A stretch of 64,000 nt of DNA from positions 1 through 64,000 of the forward strand of contig JADJVI010000059.1 of assembly GCA_016710645.1 (NCBI GenBank), given 5' to 3'. Each line of letters starts with the position of its first letter. Within the stretch, counting starts at the first letter, position 1. A program made the position numbers and the translations under genes. Positions 34,601-44,618 of the stretch are shown one piece after another. The notes under the pieces are model-generated. The model was given only the letters and a program-made list of their open reading frames with translations. It did not search any database and was not told the origin of the DNA. The DNA comes from Actinomycetales bacterium (GTDB taxonomy: Bacteria > Actinomycetota > Actinomycetes > Actinomycetales > Dermatophilaceae).

Positions 34601-35536
34601 CTACTGCCCGCCTCGCGGCGGACGCCGGTATGCCGTGAGGTCGGCTTCCGCAAGCCCCGCGCCCGCCTCGTCGGGCAAGGCCCTCGGGCGGGTGAACCCA
34701 CCGGCTGAGGTCGTGGGTGGGGCCTCCCATCGTTCGGCAGGTCCGGGCGCGGGTCTTCTGGGGTCGGTCGGGCCGGGCGACGCCGGGACCGGTGAGCGCT
34801 GGGGTTGCTGTCGGGCCGCCTCCCACCGAGGTGTTGCGCCGTGAACCGACGTCCCGGTGGGCTCGTCTGCCGCCTGCTCGCCGACCTGATCGCCGAACTG
34901 CTGGCCGTCAGCCTCGCCGACCGACTCGTCACCTGACTCGACCGGCACCTGTTGGATCGCGGGCTGCTGCAGCCAGAGGAGGCCCACGTTGCCGACCGTC
35001 AAGACCAGGCACATCAAGGCCGCGGCCATCCAGCGTTGCTGCGTCCCGACGAAATCAATGAATCCCTGCTCCCGCACCTTCGTGAAGTAGTCGGACGCGA
35101 CCCATGGATAGGCCGCCGTCAAGATGGATATCGCGCTGCCCGCGGCGGAGAGGGCCACACCCACGGCGGCTGACATTCGCGGCAGACTCCGCGCCCGGGC
35201 TGTAGTGGGGCTGGCAGCACGGTGAATGACCGAGACCGCGAGAGCGGCCATCCCCGCGGGTACCAACGCCGCGGGCCCCCAGTCACCCGGGAAACCGAGA
35301 GACTCGCCCAGCATCGACAGCCCCCTCCCGAAGTCTCCCCAGGGCAACTCCGGCATCGGCACCGGCTCGCCGTCCATCGTGCTGTTGCTGAACAACGGGC
35401 CGATCTCCGGCATTCGCTGGAAGAACTGCCACATGGCGTAACCCCAGACCAGCGGGACGGCATACAGGGGCACCACCAACCAGAGCGGGAAGACCCTCCT
35501 CAGCCAGGCTGACACCGCGCTATCCCCTGCGTGCAT
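34601..35536 (-). CDS. Membrane protein with four predicted helices, unknown
   Basis: 311 residues from the ATG at 35536. Hydrophobic segments WLVVPLYAVPLVWGYAMWQF, WGPAALVPAGMAALAVSVI, AAVGVALSAAGSAISILTAA and WMAAALMCLVLTVGNVGLLW; the C-terminal 100 residues are Pro/Glu-rich and probably cytosolic. Divergent from the HtrA-like protease gene. Family not recognised. Confidence 0.7.
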   Translation of the reverse strand: MHAGDSAVSAWLRRVFPLWLVVPLYAVPLVWGYAMWQFFQRMPEIGPLFSNSTMDGEPVPMPELPWGDFGRGLSMLGESLGFPGDWGPAALVPAGMAALAVSVIHRAASPTTARARSLPRMSAAVGVALSAAGSAISILTAAYPWVASDYFTKVREQGFIDFVGTQQRWMAAALMCLVLTVGNVGLLWLQQPAIQQVPVESGDESVGEADGQQFGDQVGEQAADEPTGTSVHGATPRWEAARQQPQRSPVPASPGPTDPRRPAPGPAERWEAPPTTSAGGFTRPRALPDEAGAGLAEADLTAYRRPPRGGQ

Positions 35537-35672
35537 GGGCCCGACCCTAATCCGGTCCGCGCCGGTCCGGGAGGGCAAGGCTCGCACAGGATCACCACAG
35601 CATCTCCCTAGGGGACTCCCATCCCTGCGAGGTGACATCAGCTCAGCAGTCCATCTCGACAAGGAGCGTCCC

Positions 35673-36989
35673 ATGACCCAGACTCCGTACGGCGTCGGCC
35701 CGACGGCCACCCTGCCCACCCTGGAAGCCGGGCCCCAGCAGACCTCGCCGCTGCCCACGGCATACCCCGCGCCGGCCTATCCGCCGCCGCAGCCGACCAT
35801 GCCGCCCGCAACAACCCCGCCGCCCGCACCGAGCCACCCGGACCGCCCGCGGGGCACCCGCCGGATCGCCGAACTCGCGACCGTCGCGGTCCTCGCCGCC
35901 GGATTGGCCTCCGGCGGCACGTATGCCGTGTCCCGCACCTCCGCGACCACAGCATCGGGCACCACGACCACCCAGTCGCAGAACGCCAACCCGGCACCGG
36001 CAGCCAACCCGGTGGCCCCGGTCATCCAGGCCAATGGCAGCACCCCCGACTGGGCCGCGACGGCGAAGGCGGTCTCGCCCAGCGTCGTCGCGATCAAGGT
36101 CTCCAGCGCCCAGGCCGAGGGCGAAGGCTCCGGGGTGATCCTCGACAAGGCCGGCCATGTCATCACCAACAACCACGTGGCAACCGGCGCCGGCTCCAAC
36201 GCGACGATCACGGTCACCCTCGATGACGGGCGCACCTATGCGGCCACCATCGCCGGCACTGACCCGTCGACCGACCTGGCCGTGCTCACCCTCACCTCGC
36301 CGCCGTCCGACCTCGTCCCGATCAGCATCGGCGACTCCGACGCGCTCACCGTGGGCCAGCAGGTCATGGCCGTCGGCAACCCGCTGGGCCTGGCCGGCAC
36401 GGTGACCACGGGCATCGTCAGCGCGCTCAACCGCCCGGTGACCACCGGATCGGACAGCACCTCGCGGACCAGCAGCGACCCCGTCGTCACCAACGCGATC
36501 CAGACCTCCGCGGCGATCAACCCGGGCAACTCCGGTGGCGCCCTGGTCACCGCCAACGGCCAACTCGTCGGCATCAACTCGGCGATCGCGTCCCTGGGGT
36601 CCAGCGGCGGTCAGAGCGGCAGCATCGGCATCGGCTTCGCCATCCCGGTCAAGGAGGCCAAGGCCATCGCCGACCAGCTCATCGCCACCGGCTCGGCCAA
36701 GCACGCCTACCTCGGGGTCTCCTCCGCCGATGGCACCGTGGCCGATGGCACCGCCCAACGCGCCGCGGCCCTGCTCAAGACCGTGGCCTCGGGCACCCCG
36801 GCTGCCGCGGCCGGCCTGCGCACCGGCGACGCGGTCGTGGCCATCGACGGCAAGCGGGTCGACTCGTCGTTGTCGCTGGTCGCCGCGATCCGCGAACGCC
36901 AGGTCGGCGACACCGTCACGGTCACCGTGATCCGGGACGGTCAGCGGCAGGACATCAGCATGGCGCTCGCCGCGCGTCCAGGCGCCTGA
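35673..36989 (+). CDS. HtrA/DegP-like membrane-anchored serine protease with PDZ
   Basis: 438 residues, AAGGAG SD. Cytosolic Pro-rich N-terminus, one membrane anchor (AELATVAVLAAGLASGGTYA, about 65-85), then a trypsin-like domain with catalytic His in HVITNNHVATGAG, Asp in PSTDLAVLTLTSP and Ser in INPGNSGGALVTANG, then a PDZ domain (VASGTPAAAAGLRTGDAVVA). Resembles actinobacterial PepD/HtrA envelope-stress proteases. Strong terminator follows. Confidence 0.93.
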   Translation: MTQTPYGVGPTATLPTLEAGPQQTSPLPTAYPAPAYPPPQPTMPPATTPPPAPSHPDRPRGTRRIAELATVAVLAAGLASGGTYAVSRTSATTASGTTTTQSQNANPAPAANPVAPVIQANGSTPDWAATAKAVSPSVVAIKVSSAQAEGEGSGVILDKAGHVITNNHVATGAGSNATITVTLDDGRTYAATIAGTDPSTDLAVLTLTSPPSDLVPISIGDSDALTVGQQVMAVGNPLGLAGTVTTGIVSALNRPVTTGSDSTSRTSSDPVVTNAIQTSAAINPGNSGGALVTANGQLVGINSAIASLGSSGGQSGSIGIGFAIPVKEAKAIADQLIATGSAKHAYLGVSSADGTVADGTAQRAAALLKTVASGTPAAAAGLRTGDAVVAIDGKRVDSSLSLVAAIRERQVGDTVTVTVIRDGQRQDISMALAARPGA

Positions 36990-37023
36990 TCCGCGACACC
37001 GGTTCCGACCGGTAGACGGGAGA

Positions 37024-37059
37024 GCAGCCGGGTCCTGTCCCGCAACAGGACCCGGCTGC
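37024..37059 (+). terminator. HtrA gene terminator
   Basis: 14-bp perfect stem GCAGCCGGGTCCTG with an 8-nt loop. Confidence 0.88.
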
Positions 37060-37113
37060 GGCTGTGAGATCCGGACGTGCGCCGAATCTCGCTCTTGCGC
37101 CACCCCCACGCAA

Positions 37114-37154
37114 CGGTATGCCGTGCCACCGATGCGAGGTGTCACGGCATACCG
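37114..37154. repeat. Inverted pair of the iterated motif
   Basis: CGGTATGCCGTG and CACGGCATACCG separated by 17 nt in the gap after the HtrA gene, 55 nt beyond its main terminator. Confidence 0.7.
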
Positions 37155-37159
37155 GTCTT

Positions 37160-37510
37160 CGGGCGATGCGGCGCGAAATCTATGGAGCGAAACCTACGCA
37201 AACCGGGCCATCGGAAGCGGGGCAACCGCGCGCTGAGCGTCTGCGGTTGCCCCGTTCCTTACCCCCCGGGCCCTCACACGATGTGGAATCTCCGAGGCGG
37301 TGGGTAGGGAAGCCACCGGATCCCGAACTGTCGCTCCGACGGGCAAGGGGGACCCGTTTGGGCTGGAGCTGCACCACGTGGTGTGAGGAAGGTAGGTGGA
37401 GCAGCTCTCCCCACTGCCCCACCTACCTCGTTCACGGTGGTTCGCCCTTCCGGCTGGTCCCCCCCGGAACCCTCCGGAAGGGCGAACCCTGACTCCGCTG
37501 TCGTTCGCGC
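37160..37510. other. Intergenic block with three hairpins and no supported gene
   Basis: Contains GGGGCAACCGC/GCGGTTGCCCC (37219-37253, followed by a T-rich stretch, so terminator-like), GGTAGGTGG/CCACCTACC (37391-37427) and GGTTCGCCCTTCCGG with its exact complement (37439-37488, 20-nt loop). Open frames here have no recognisable product and poor codon character. The 650-nt gap before the HelD-like gene may hold an RNA or a transposon scar. Confidence 0.5.
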
Positions 37511-37660
37511 TTGGCGCGGTGTCCGTCTGCGTTGTCGGATATAGGACGGGGACCCCCCGGATCCATGACACAAGTTCTGAGATCTTTTTCGACGACTTTT
37601 TCGGCGTCTCGTTCGGCGGCCTCTTCGGCGGTCCGGAGGCGGACGGCATACTGGCTCCTC

Positions 37661-39796
37661 GTGCCTGCCGACCACCCCACCGACTCCCGGCGGGAGCAGT
37701 CGTCCCCCGAGCCCGAGATGCGCCGCGAGCAGGCCTGGCTGGAGCACGCGCGCGAGCAACTCGCCCGGATGCGGTCTCGCGCCGAGGCGATGCGCGACAC
37801 CGCGACCGGCGGCGATCGGGTGTCCAGCGAATTCCTCGCGCTGCGCCTGCACGAACGCGTTGGCACGCTCGTCGACGATCCCCGCAGCACGCTCTTCTTC
37901 GGCGCCCTCGTCTTCGGGCACGAGATCGAGGGGCACGAGCGGTGGTACATCGGCCGACGCCACATCAGCGACGCCGCGGGCGATCCCGTCGTCATCGACT
38001 GGCGGGCCGAACTGTCGGGGGCGTTCTACCGGGCCAGCCGCACCAATCCCATGGACGTTGTGCTGCGACGGAGGTTCGGCGCCGACCGCGGCCGCCTCAC
38101 GGCATACGAGGACGAGCACCTCACCGCGGCGCCGAGCACGGACTCCGACGCCGGCCACTCCGCCATCCTCGCCGCCGAGATCGAGCGTCCCCGCGTCGGC
38201 CCGATGCGCGACATCGTCGCGACGATCCAGCCCGAGCAGGACGAGATCGTCCGCTCGGACCTGCGGCTGTCGCTGTGCGTCCAGGGCGCTCCCGGCACCG
38301 GCAAGACCGCCGTCGGGCTGCACCGCGCCGCCTGGCTGCTCTACGCCCATCGTGATCGGCTCAGCCGCTCGGGCGTGCTCGTCGTCGGCCCCAACACCGC
38401 CTTCCTCGACCACATCGGCGCGGTGCTGCCCGCCCTGGGCGAGGTGGAGGTGCGGCACACCACGGCCGCCGGACTGGTCGCTTCTCTGCCGTCCCTCGCG
38501 AAGGTGTCGGTGCGGGCGGTCGACGACACCGCCCGCGCGACGCTCAAGGGCGACGCCCGCATGTCTCAGGTCCTGTATGCCGGGTTGTGGGCTCGCGTCG
38601 GCGACCCCACCGACGCGCTGGTCGTGCCTCGGGGAGCCCGCCGGTGGCGAGTCCCGGCGTCGGCGGTCCGCGAGGTCCTCGGCCAACTGCGCGAACGGCA
38701 GGTCTCGTATGCCGCGGCCCGCACCATGCTCGCGCAGCGGCTGGCCCACCTCGTCCTGCTGGAGATGGAGCAAGCCGGCGACTCACCCGACGACCGGGTG
38801 CAGGATGCCGTGGCGCGATCGGCGCCGGTGCGGGCCTACATCAGCGCGCTCTGGCCGCTGCCGACCCCGGTGCAGGTGCTCGCCGGTCTCTACTCGGACG
38901 CGGCCGTGCTCGCGGAGGCAGCCGATGGCCTCCTGGACTCCGCAGAGCAGGAGCTGCTGCTCTGGGCCGCTCCCCCGCGCTCACCCGGTGCCGCCCGCTG
39001 GACCCAGGCCGACATCGTGTTGCTCGACGAAATCGCTGACCTCATCGACCGCACCCCGTCGCTCGGCCACGTCATCCTCGACGAGGCCCAGGACCTGTCG
39101 CCGATGCAACTGCGAGCAGTCGGCCGCCGCGCCTCCACCGGATCGGTCACGGTGCTCGGCGATATCGCCCAGGGCACGACGCCGTGGGCCACGACCTCGT
39201 GGGACGAGACCCTCGCCCACCTGGGCAAACCCGGTGCGCAACTTGAGGTGCTGGACCGCGGCTTCCGGGTGCCGGCTGCGGTCATCGAGTATGCCGCCCG
39301 CCTCCTGCCGCACATGGCCCCCGGGCTTGGGGTGCCACGGTCGGTGCGCGAGAACCCCGGCGTGCTCGACCTCGTCGCGGTGGCGCGGGGAGGCTCGGGC
39401 GCAGCAGCGCGCGACCTCATCGCGGCCGTCGTCGCCCAGGTCGAGGGTTCGGCCGCTCGGCCTGGGTCGGTCGGCATCATCTGCGCCGACGCTGTAGTCG
39501 GCGATCTGTCGGCGGCCCTGACCCGCGCGGGCATCGGGCACGGCGTGTTAGGAGCCGACCACGGCGATGTCGAGCACCAGGTCGATGTTGTGCCGGCCAC
39601 CGTCGCCAAGGGCCTGGAGTTTGACCGGGTCATCGTGGTGGAGCCCGCGGCGATCGCCGGCGCCGAGCCAGATCACCGCACCGGTCTCCGGCGGCTGTAT
39701 GTCGTGCTGACTCGCGCGGTCTCCGAACTCGTCGTCGTCCACGCCCAGCCGCTCCCCGACGAGTTGGCCGAGCCGGCCTCATCCGGGCTGAGTTGA
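37661..39796 (+). CDS. HelD-like UvrD-family ATPase
   Basis: 711 residues from the GTG at 37661; an ATG at 37718 (MRREQAWLEHARE) is an alternative, and upstream in-frame codons look non-coding. N-terminal coiled coil (about 20-55), conserved GHERWYIGRRHISDA and DPVVIDWRAELSGAFYR, Walker A VQGAPGTGKTAVGLHRAAWL near 205, HVILDEAQDLSPMQLRAVGR, and C-terminal GLRRLYVVLTRAVSELVVVH. HelD proteins act on RNA polymerase, recycling stalled complexes; some actinobacterial members protect against rifamycins. The subgroup is not settled from sequence alone. Confidence 0.85.
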   Translation: MPADHPTDSRREQSSPEPEMRREQAWLEHAREQLARMRSRAEAMRDTATGGDRVSSEFLALRLHERVGTLVDDPRSTLFFGALVFGHEIEGHERWYIGRRHISDAAGDPVVIDWRAELSGAFYRASRTNPMDVVLRRRFGADRGRLTAYEDEHLTAAPSTDSDAGHSAILAAEIERPRVGPMRDIVATIQPEQDEIVRSDLRLSLCVQGAPGTGKTAVGLHRAAWLLYAHRDRLSRSGVLVVGPNTAFLDHIGAVLPALGEVEVRHTTAAGLVASLPSLAKVSVRAVDDTARATLKGDARMSQVLYAGLWARVGDPTDALVVPRGARRWRVPASAVREVLGQLRERQVSYAAARTMLAQRLAHLVLLEMEQAGDSPDDRVQDAVARSAPVRAYISALWPLPTPVQVLAGLYSDAAVLAEAADGLLDSAEQELLLWAAPPRSPGAARWTQADIVLLDEIADLIDRTPSLGHVILDEAQDLSPMQLRAVGRRASTGSVTVLGDIAQGTTPWATTSWDETLAHLGKPGAQLEVLDRGFRVPAAVIEYAARLLPHMAPGLGVPRSVRENPGVLDLVAVARGGSGAAARDLIAAVVAQVEGSAARPGSVGIICADAVVGDLSAALTRAGIGHGVLGADHGDVEHQVDVVPATVAKGLEFDRVIVVEPAAIAGAEPDHRTGLRRLYVVLTRAVSELVVVHAQPLPDELAEPASSGLS

Positions 39797-39859
39797 CCTG
39801 ATCCGGGCTGAGCCCGCCGGAGCCGGCCTGAGTCGCGCGGGGCTGAGAGACTGACCCGC

Positions 39860-40531
39860 ATGCCCGCGCTCATCCAGTGGTGGACCCAGGACCTCCAGCA
39901 GCTGTCCCCCACGGCCTTCGAGGACGCCGTCTTCGCCCACGGCAGTGACGTCTTGCGCCGGTGGACCGAGCCGCATCGGCGCTATCACAACACTCGTCAC
40001 CTGGTGGAGGTCTTCTGGGCCCTGGAAGAGCTCGAGCAGGTCGCCGAGCTCAGCACGGACGAGGCCGTCGTGGCGCGCGTCGCCGCCTGGTTCCACGACG
40101 CCTTCTACGACCCCCGCGCGACCGCCGGGGCCAACGAGTCCGACAGCGCCGACCTGGCCCGCGAACTGCTGCCGGGCCTCGATGTCGACCCCGACCAGGT
40201 CGAGCAGATCGCCTCGCTCGTCCTGCTCACCGCGGGCCATGACGGCGAGGCGCCCGACGGACTGACCCGCTCGTTTCTCGACGCCGACCTGTGGATCCTC
40301 GCAGCGGAGCCCAGCCGGTTCGATGCCTATTGCGAGCAGATCCGCGCGGAGTATGCGCACGTGCCCGACCCGGCATACCGGGCCGGACGCGCCGCCCTGC
40401 TGGAGGACCTGCGCGACCGACCTGCTCTCTACCGCACCGCCCACGCGCGCGCCCAATGGGAGCCACAGGCTCGCAACAACCTCGACCGCGAGCTCACCCG
40501 GCTCGCCGCGCCCGCGCTCGACCTCGCCTGA
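39860..40531 (+). CDS. HD-superfamily metal-dependent hydrolase
   Basis: 223 residues. HD signature pieces: RRYHNTRHLVEVFWALEELE, VAAWFHDAFYDPRATAGANE, VLLTAGHDGEAP and FLDADLWILAAEP. Matches the predicted HD phosphohydrolase group (COG4339-like) of about 210 residues. Substrate unknown. Confidence 0.85.
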   Translation: MPALIQWWTQDLQQLSPTAFEDAVFAHGSDVLRRWTEPHRRYHNTRHLVEVFWALEELEQVAELSTDEAVVARVAAWFHDAFYDPRATAGANESDSADLARELLPGLDVDPDQVEQIASLVLLTAGHDGEAPDGLTRSFLDADLWILAAEPSRFDAYCEQIRAEYAHVPDPAYRAGRAALLEDLRDRPALYRTAHARAQWEPQARNNLDRELTRLAAPALDLA

Positions 40532-40553
40532 CCGGCTCGCGAGCAGCGAGTCC

Positions 40554-41315
40554 TCAGCGCAACAGGTAGGCCGCGAGCGGCCACCAGAACTGCCGCCCGG
40601 CCAGGAGCGCGAACTCCTCGGGCGAGACCCACTCCGGCGGGCGAGAGGCCCCCGACTCGGGGCGCAGCCGCGGGGTCACGGTCGGGAGCTGCACGGCATA
40701 CACCTGCATGAGGTCGTGCGAGACCGGGTAGCGCGACGGACCCACCACGGGAGCGAAACGCTCCCACCCCACGGCGCGCAGCGCGTCCGGGGCCACGGCC
40801 AGCCCGGTCTCCTCCCCGATCTCCCGTATGCCGGTGTGCACCGGCGCCTCGTCGGCCTCGCGCCAGCCACCGGGCACCGACCATTCGGCGCGCCGCTCGC
40901 TCCAGGTGAGCGCGACCGCGCCGGCTGCGTCACGCACGAAGGTCATCGCGGCAAAGACCTTGTCGGGTTCGACCGGGCGCGGCGAGGCGACCAGGTCGAC
41001 ATCGGTGCGGGTGCCGGGGCCGAGCCGCGCCGACACCGCGCGCAGGATGCCGCGGTCGCCCTTGCGTTTGCGCAAGCGCAGCCCGCTGGCGTTGAGCCGC
41101 CGAACGAGTTCGGCGCCGGGGGCGAGGGTGGCGCCGGCCGCCACGCACTGGCCATGGCGATGCTCGGGGACGTCGTAATGGTCGCCGTCGAAGGCCCGCG
41201 CGGGTAGGCCGACCCGGGCCGCGAAGTCGTGCAGCTCGGCATACGAGGTGTCGCTCACGAGGTGGGCGAAGACCGTGCCGTGAGCCTGCCAAATGGGTGC
41301 GTCGATGAGGATCAT
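40554..41315 (-). CDS. DUF4031-NUDIX fusion protein
   Basis: 253 residues. Residues 1-85 are DUF4031 (MILIDAPIWQAHGTVFAHLV, SYAELHDFAARVGLP, DHYDVPEHRHGQCVAAGA). Residues about 110-253 are a NUDIX hydrolase with a complete box, GGWREADEAPVHTGIREIGE followed by ETGL. The two parts usually occur separately; the fusion suggests DUF4031 works on or with a nucleotide-diphosphate-like substrate. Convergent with the HD gene. Confidence 0.85.
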   Translation of the reverse strand: MILIDAPIWQAHGTVFAHLVSDTSYAELHDFAARVGLPARAFDGDHYDVPEHRHGQCVAAGATLAPGAELVRRLNASGLRLRKRKGDRGILRAVSARLGPGTRTDVDLVASPRPVEPDKVFAAMTFVRDAAGAVALTWSERRAEWSVPGGWREADEAPVHTGIREIGEETGLAVAPDALRAVGWERFAPVVGPSRYPVSHDLMQVYAVQLPTVTPRLRPESGASRPPEWVSPEEFALLAGRQFWWPLAAYLLR

Positions 41316-41371
41316 CGCCGGTCAGCCTAAGGCTCGTGCTGGCCGGCGAGCAGCCCCACCGAGGTGGCGCG

Positions 41372-41782
41372 TCAGCGGACGAAGCGCAGCGTGAACGGCG
41401 GCTCCCACCACTGGCCGGCGTTGGCGCGGCTGGCGCCGATCGCGTGCAAGACGACCGCGTAGACGATCGCGAGACCATAGGTGAGAAAGCCCACGAGGAT
41501 GAGCATGAGCGGCAGCGAGATGAGCAGCACGATGCCGGTGGTGATCTGGACGTTGAGCGAGTTGGCGGTGTGCGCCCGCACGAACGGACCGCGGTCCTTG
41601 TAGAGCAGGTAGACGACCAGCGACCCGACGAAACCCAAGGTGCCCGCCGAGAGGACGGTCGCGGCCAGCGGCACGACGTGACCGATGGTGGCCCAGGTGC
41701 GCTCCTCCGAGGGCGACAGCGGCGCGGGTGCGGCGGCATACGGCTGGAGGGGGTGGTCGTTCGGGGAGGGCTGCTGGCTCAT
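41372..41782 (-). CDS. DUF4870 membrane protein
   Basis: 136 residues; Pro-rich N-terminus then three to four membrane helices with the DUF4870 signature (WATIGHVVPLAATVLSAGTL, FVRAHTANSLNVQITTGIVL). Function unknown; resembles Tic20-like small membrane proteins. The 250-nt gap to the WXG100 gene contains a promoter region at most. Confidence 0.85.
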   Translation of the reverse strand: MSQQPSPNDHPLQPYAAAPAPLSPSEERTWATIGHVVPLAATVLSAGTLGFVGSLVVYLLYKDRGPFVRAHTANSLNVQITTGIVLLISLPLMLILVGFLTYGLAIVYAVVLHAIGASRANAGQWWEPPFTLRFVR

Positions 41783-42032
41783 GGGGTGCTCCTGGGGACG
41801 GCGGATGCTCCAAGCCAAACACGAGGTATGCCGTGCGGGTGGCACTTCCGGGGCGGGTTCAGGGTCTCTTTCAGGGACCGGTCAGGGCACCCCCCTTGGG
41901 GTGGCAAGTCGCTGACCCTCGGGCGCAGGCAACGCAGCTGTGGATAACTTTCGGGGCGGAACGGGCGGACGGCATACCGTCGTGCCACGCGCCGGGCCGA
42001 TCAGGGGGCCGGCTCCAGCATCAGGAGACACC

Positions 42033-42320
42033 ATGTCCTTCACCGTCGACGTCAGCCAGATCCACGCCGCATCCGGCGAGATGAACCGCAACGCCGCCGA
42101 ACTCGAGCACGCCCTGGCCCGGGTCGTCGGGTCGGTGCAGACCCTCGCCGGCTCGTGGACCGGCGCCGCCGCCAACGAGCTGCAGGCCGCCTTCGCCGAG
42201 TGGCAGTCGATCCAGACCCGGGTCCGCGAGCAACTCGCCCTCATGGCCCAGCTCACCGCGCGCGCCGGCCAGACCTACCAGCAGACCGAGGACTCTGTCC
42301 GGGGCATGTTCGCGCGGTAG
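42033..42320 (+). CDS. WXG100 (ESAT-6-like) protein
   Basis: 95 residues, SD AGGAGA. Two-helix hairpin with the WxG turn in TLAGSWTGAAANELQAAFAE and the C-terminal MAQLTARAGQTYQQTEDSVR. Such proteins are type VII secretion substrates. No EccC ATPase, partner WXG gene or other ESX component lies in the window, so it is a stand-alone gene. Confidence 0.9.
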   Translation: MSFTVDVSQIHAASGEMNRNAAELEHALARVVGSVQTLAGSWTGAAANELQAAFAEWQSIQTRVREQLALMAQLTARAGQTYQQTEDSVRGMFAR

Positions 42321-42339
42321 TCCGGTGCGGAACCCGCCT

Positions 42340-42373
42340 CGGTATGCCGTGCGTCAGGGGGCACGGCATACCG
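42340..42373. repeat. Inverted pair of the iterated motif after the WXG100 gene
   Basis: CGGTATGCCGTGC and its complement with an 8-nt spacer, 20 nt after the WXG100 stop; likely a terminator. Confidence 0.7.
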
Positions 42374-42410
42374 GCCCGGGGTTCGTGGTCCGCTCGAGGG
42401 GACGGGGCAC

Positions 42411-42451
42411 GCGAAAGGCGGCCACCCGGTAACCCGGGTGACCGCCTTCGC
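42411..42451. terminator. Terminator hairpin between WXG100 and the groEL repeat array
   Basis: GCGAAAGGCGG and CACCCGG pair with CCGGGTG and CCGCCTTCGC around a short loop. Confidence 0.8.
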
Positions 42452-42499
42452 TGTGATGAGGTTCAGCCCTCAAGACCTAACTCAGAAGTCCATGCCTTT

Positions 42500-42761
42500 G
42501 GGACTTCTTCCTCACCCGCTTGCTTCGCTGCGCGGGCTCAGAAGACTGTTCCGTTGGGACCTCTTCCTCACCCGCTTGCTTCGCTGCGCGGGCTCAGAAG
42601 ACTGTTCCGTTGGGACTTCTTCCTCACCCGCTTGCTTCGCTGCGCGGGCTCAGAAGACTGTTCCGTTGGGACTTCTTCCTCACCCGCTTGCTTCGCTGCG
42701 GCTCAGAAGACTGTTCCGTTGGGACTTCTTCCTCACCCGCTTGCTTCGCTGCGCGGGCTCG

Positions 42762-42765
<4 letters not shown>
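42500..42765. repeat. 56-bp tandem array at the groEL 3' end
   Basis: Units start at 42500, 42556, 42612, 42668 and 42721 (the fourth is 53 bp, lacking 3 nt; the fifth is partial). Units differ at one or two positions. Each contains CCCGC...GCGGG able to form a hairpin. The 14-mer CAGAAGTCCATGCC, which includes the groEL stop, occurs at both edges (42483-42496 and 42764-42777), so the array seems to have grown from a duplication of the groEL end. Confidence 0.92.
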
Positions 42766-44390
<1,625 letters not shown>

Positions 44391-44510
44391 ACGGGTGGTT
44401 CCTCCCACGCAGCACGAAGGTGGTGGCCACGCGGCGCCCGCGACGGACGACACGGCATACCGGACGCTCCTTGTCGCGTGCGGATCCCGCGTCTCACCGG
44501 TGACCAGTGA

Positions 44511-44537
44511 TTATCACTCTCTTGGTGAGAGTGCTAA
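44511..44537. promoter_or_regulatory. CIRCE operator 1 (HrcA site) upstream of groEL
   Basis: TTATCACTC-N9-GAGTGCTAA: one mismatch to the canonical TTAGCACTC-N9-GAGTGCTAA. Confidence 0.93.
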
Positions 44538-44545
44538 CGCCATTA

Positions 44546-44572
44546 TTGGCACTCTCCCCTGGAGAGTGCAAA
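44546..44572. promoter_or_regulatory. CIRCE operator 2 upstream of groEL
   Basis: TTGGCACTC-N9-GAGTGCAAA, 8 bp beyond the first CIRCE element. Two sites in tandem suggest tight HrcA repression of the lone groEL. Confidence 0.88.
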
Positions 44573-44585
44573 CGAAAGAACACCG

Positions 44586-44617
44586 GGTATGCCGTGCGGC
44601 GCCCCGCACGGCATACC
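44586..44617 (-). terminator. Terminator of the kinase operon, made of an inverted motif pair
   Basis: GGTATGCCGTGCGG and its exact complement with a 4-nt loop, ending one base from the stop of the last kinase gene. A full pair of the iterated motif acting as terminator. Confidence 0.8.
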
Positions 44618-44618
44618 G

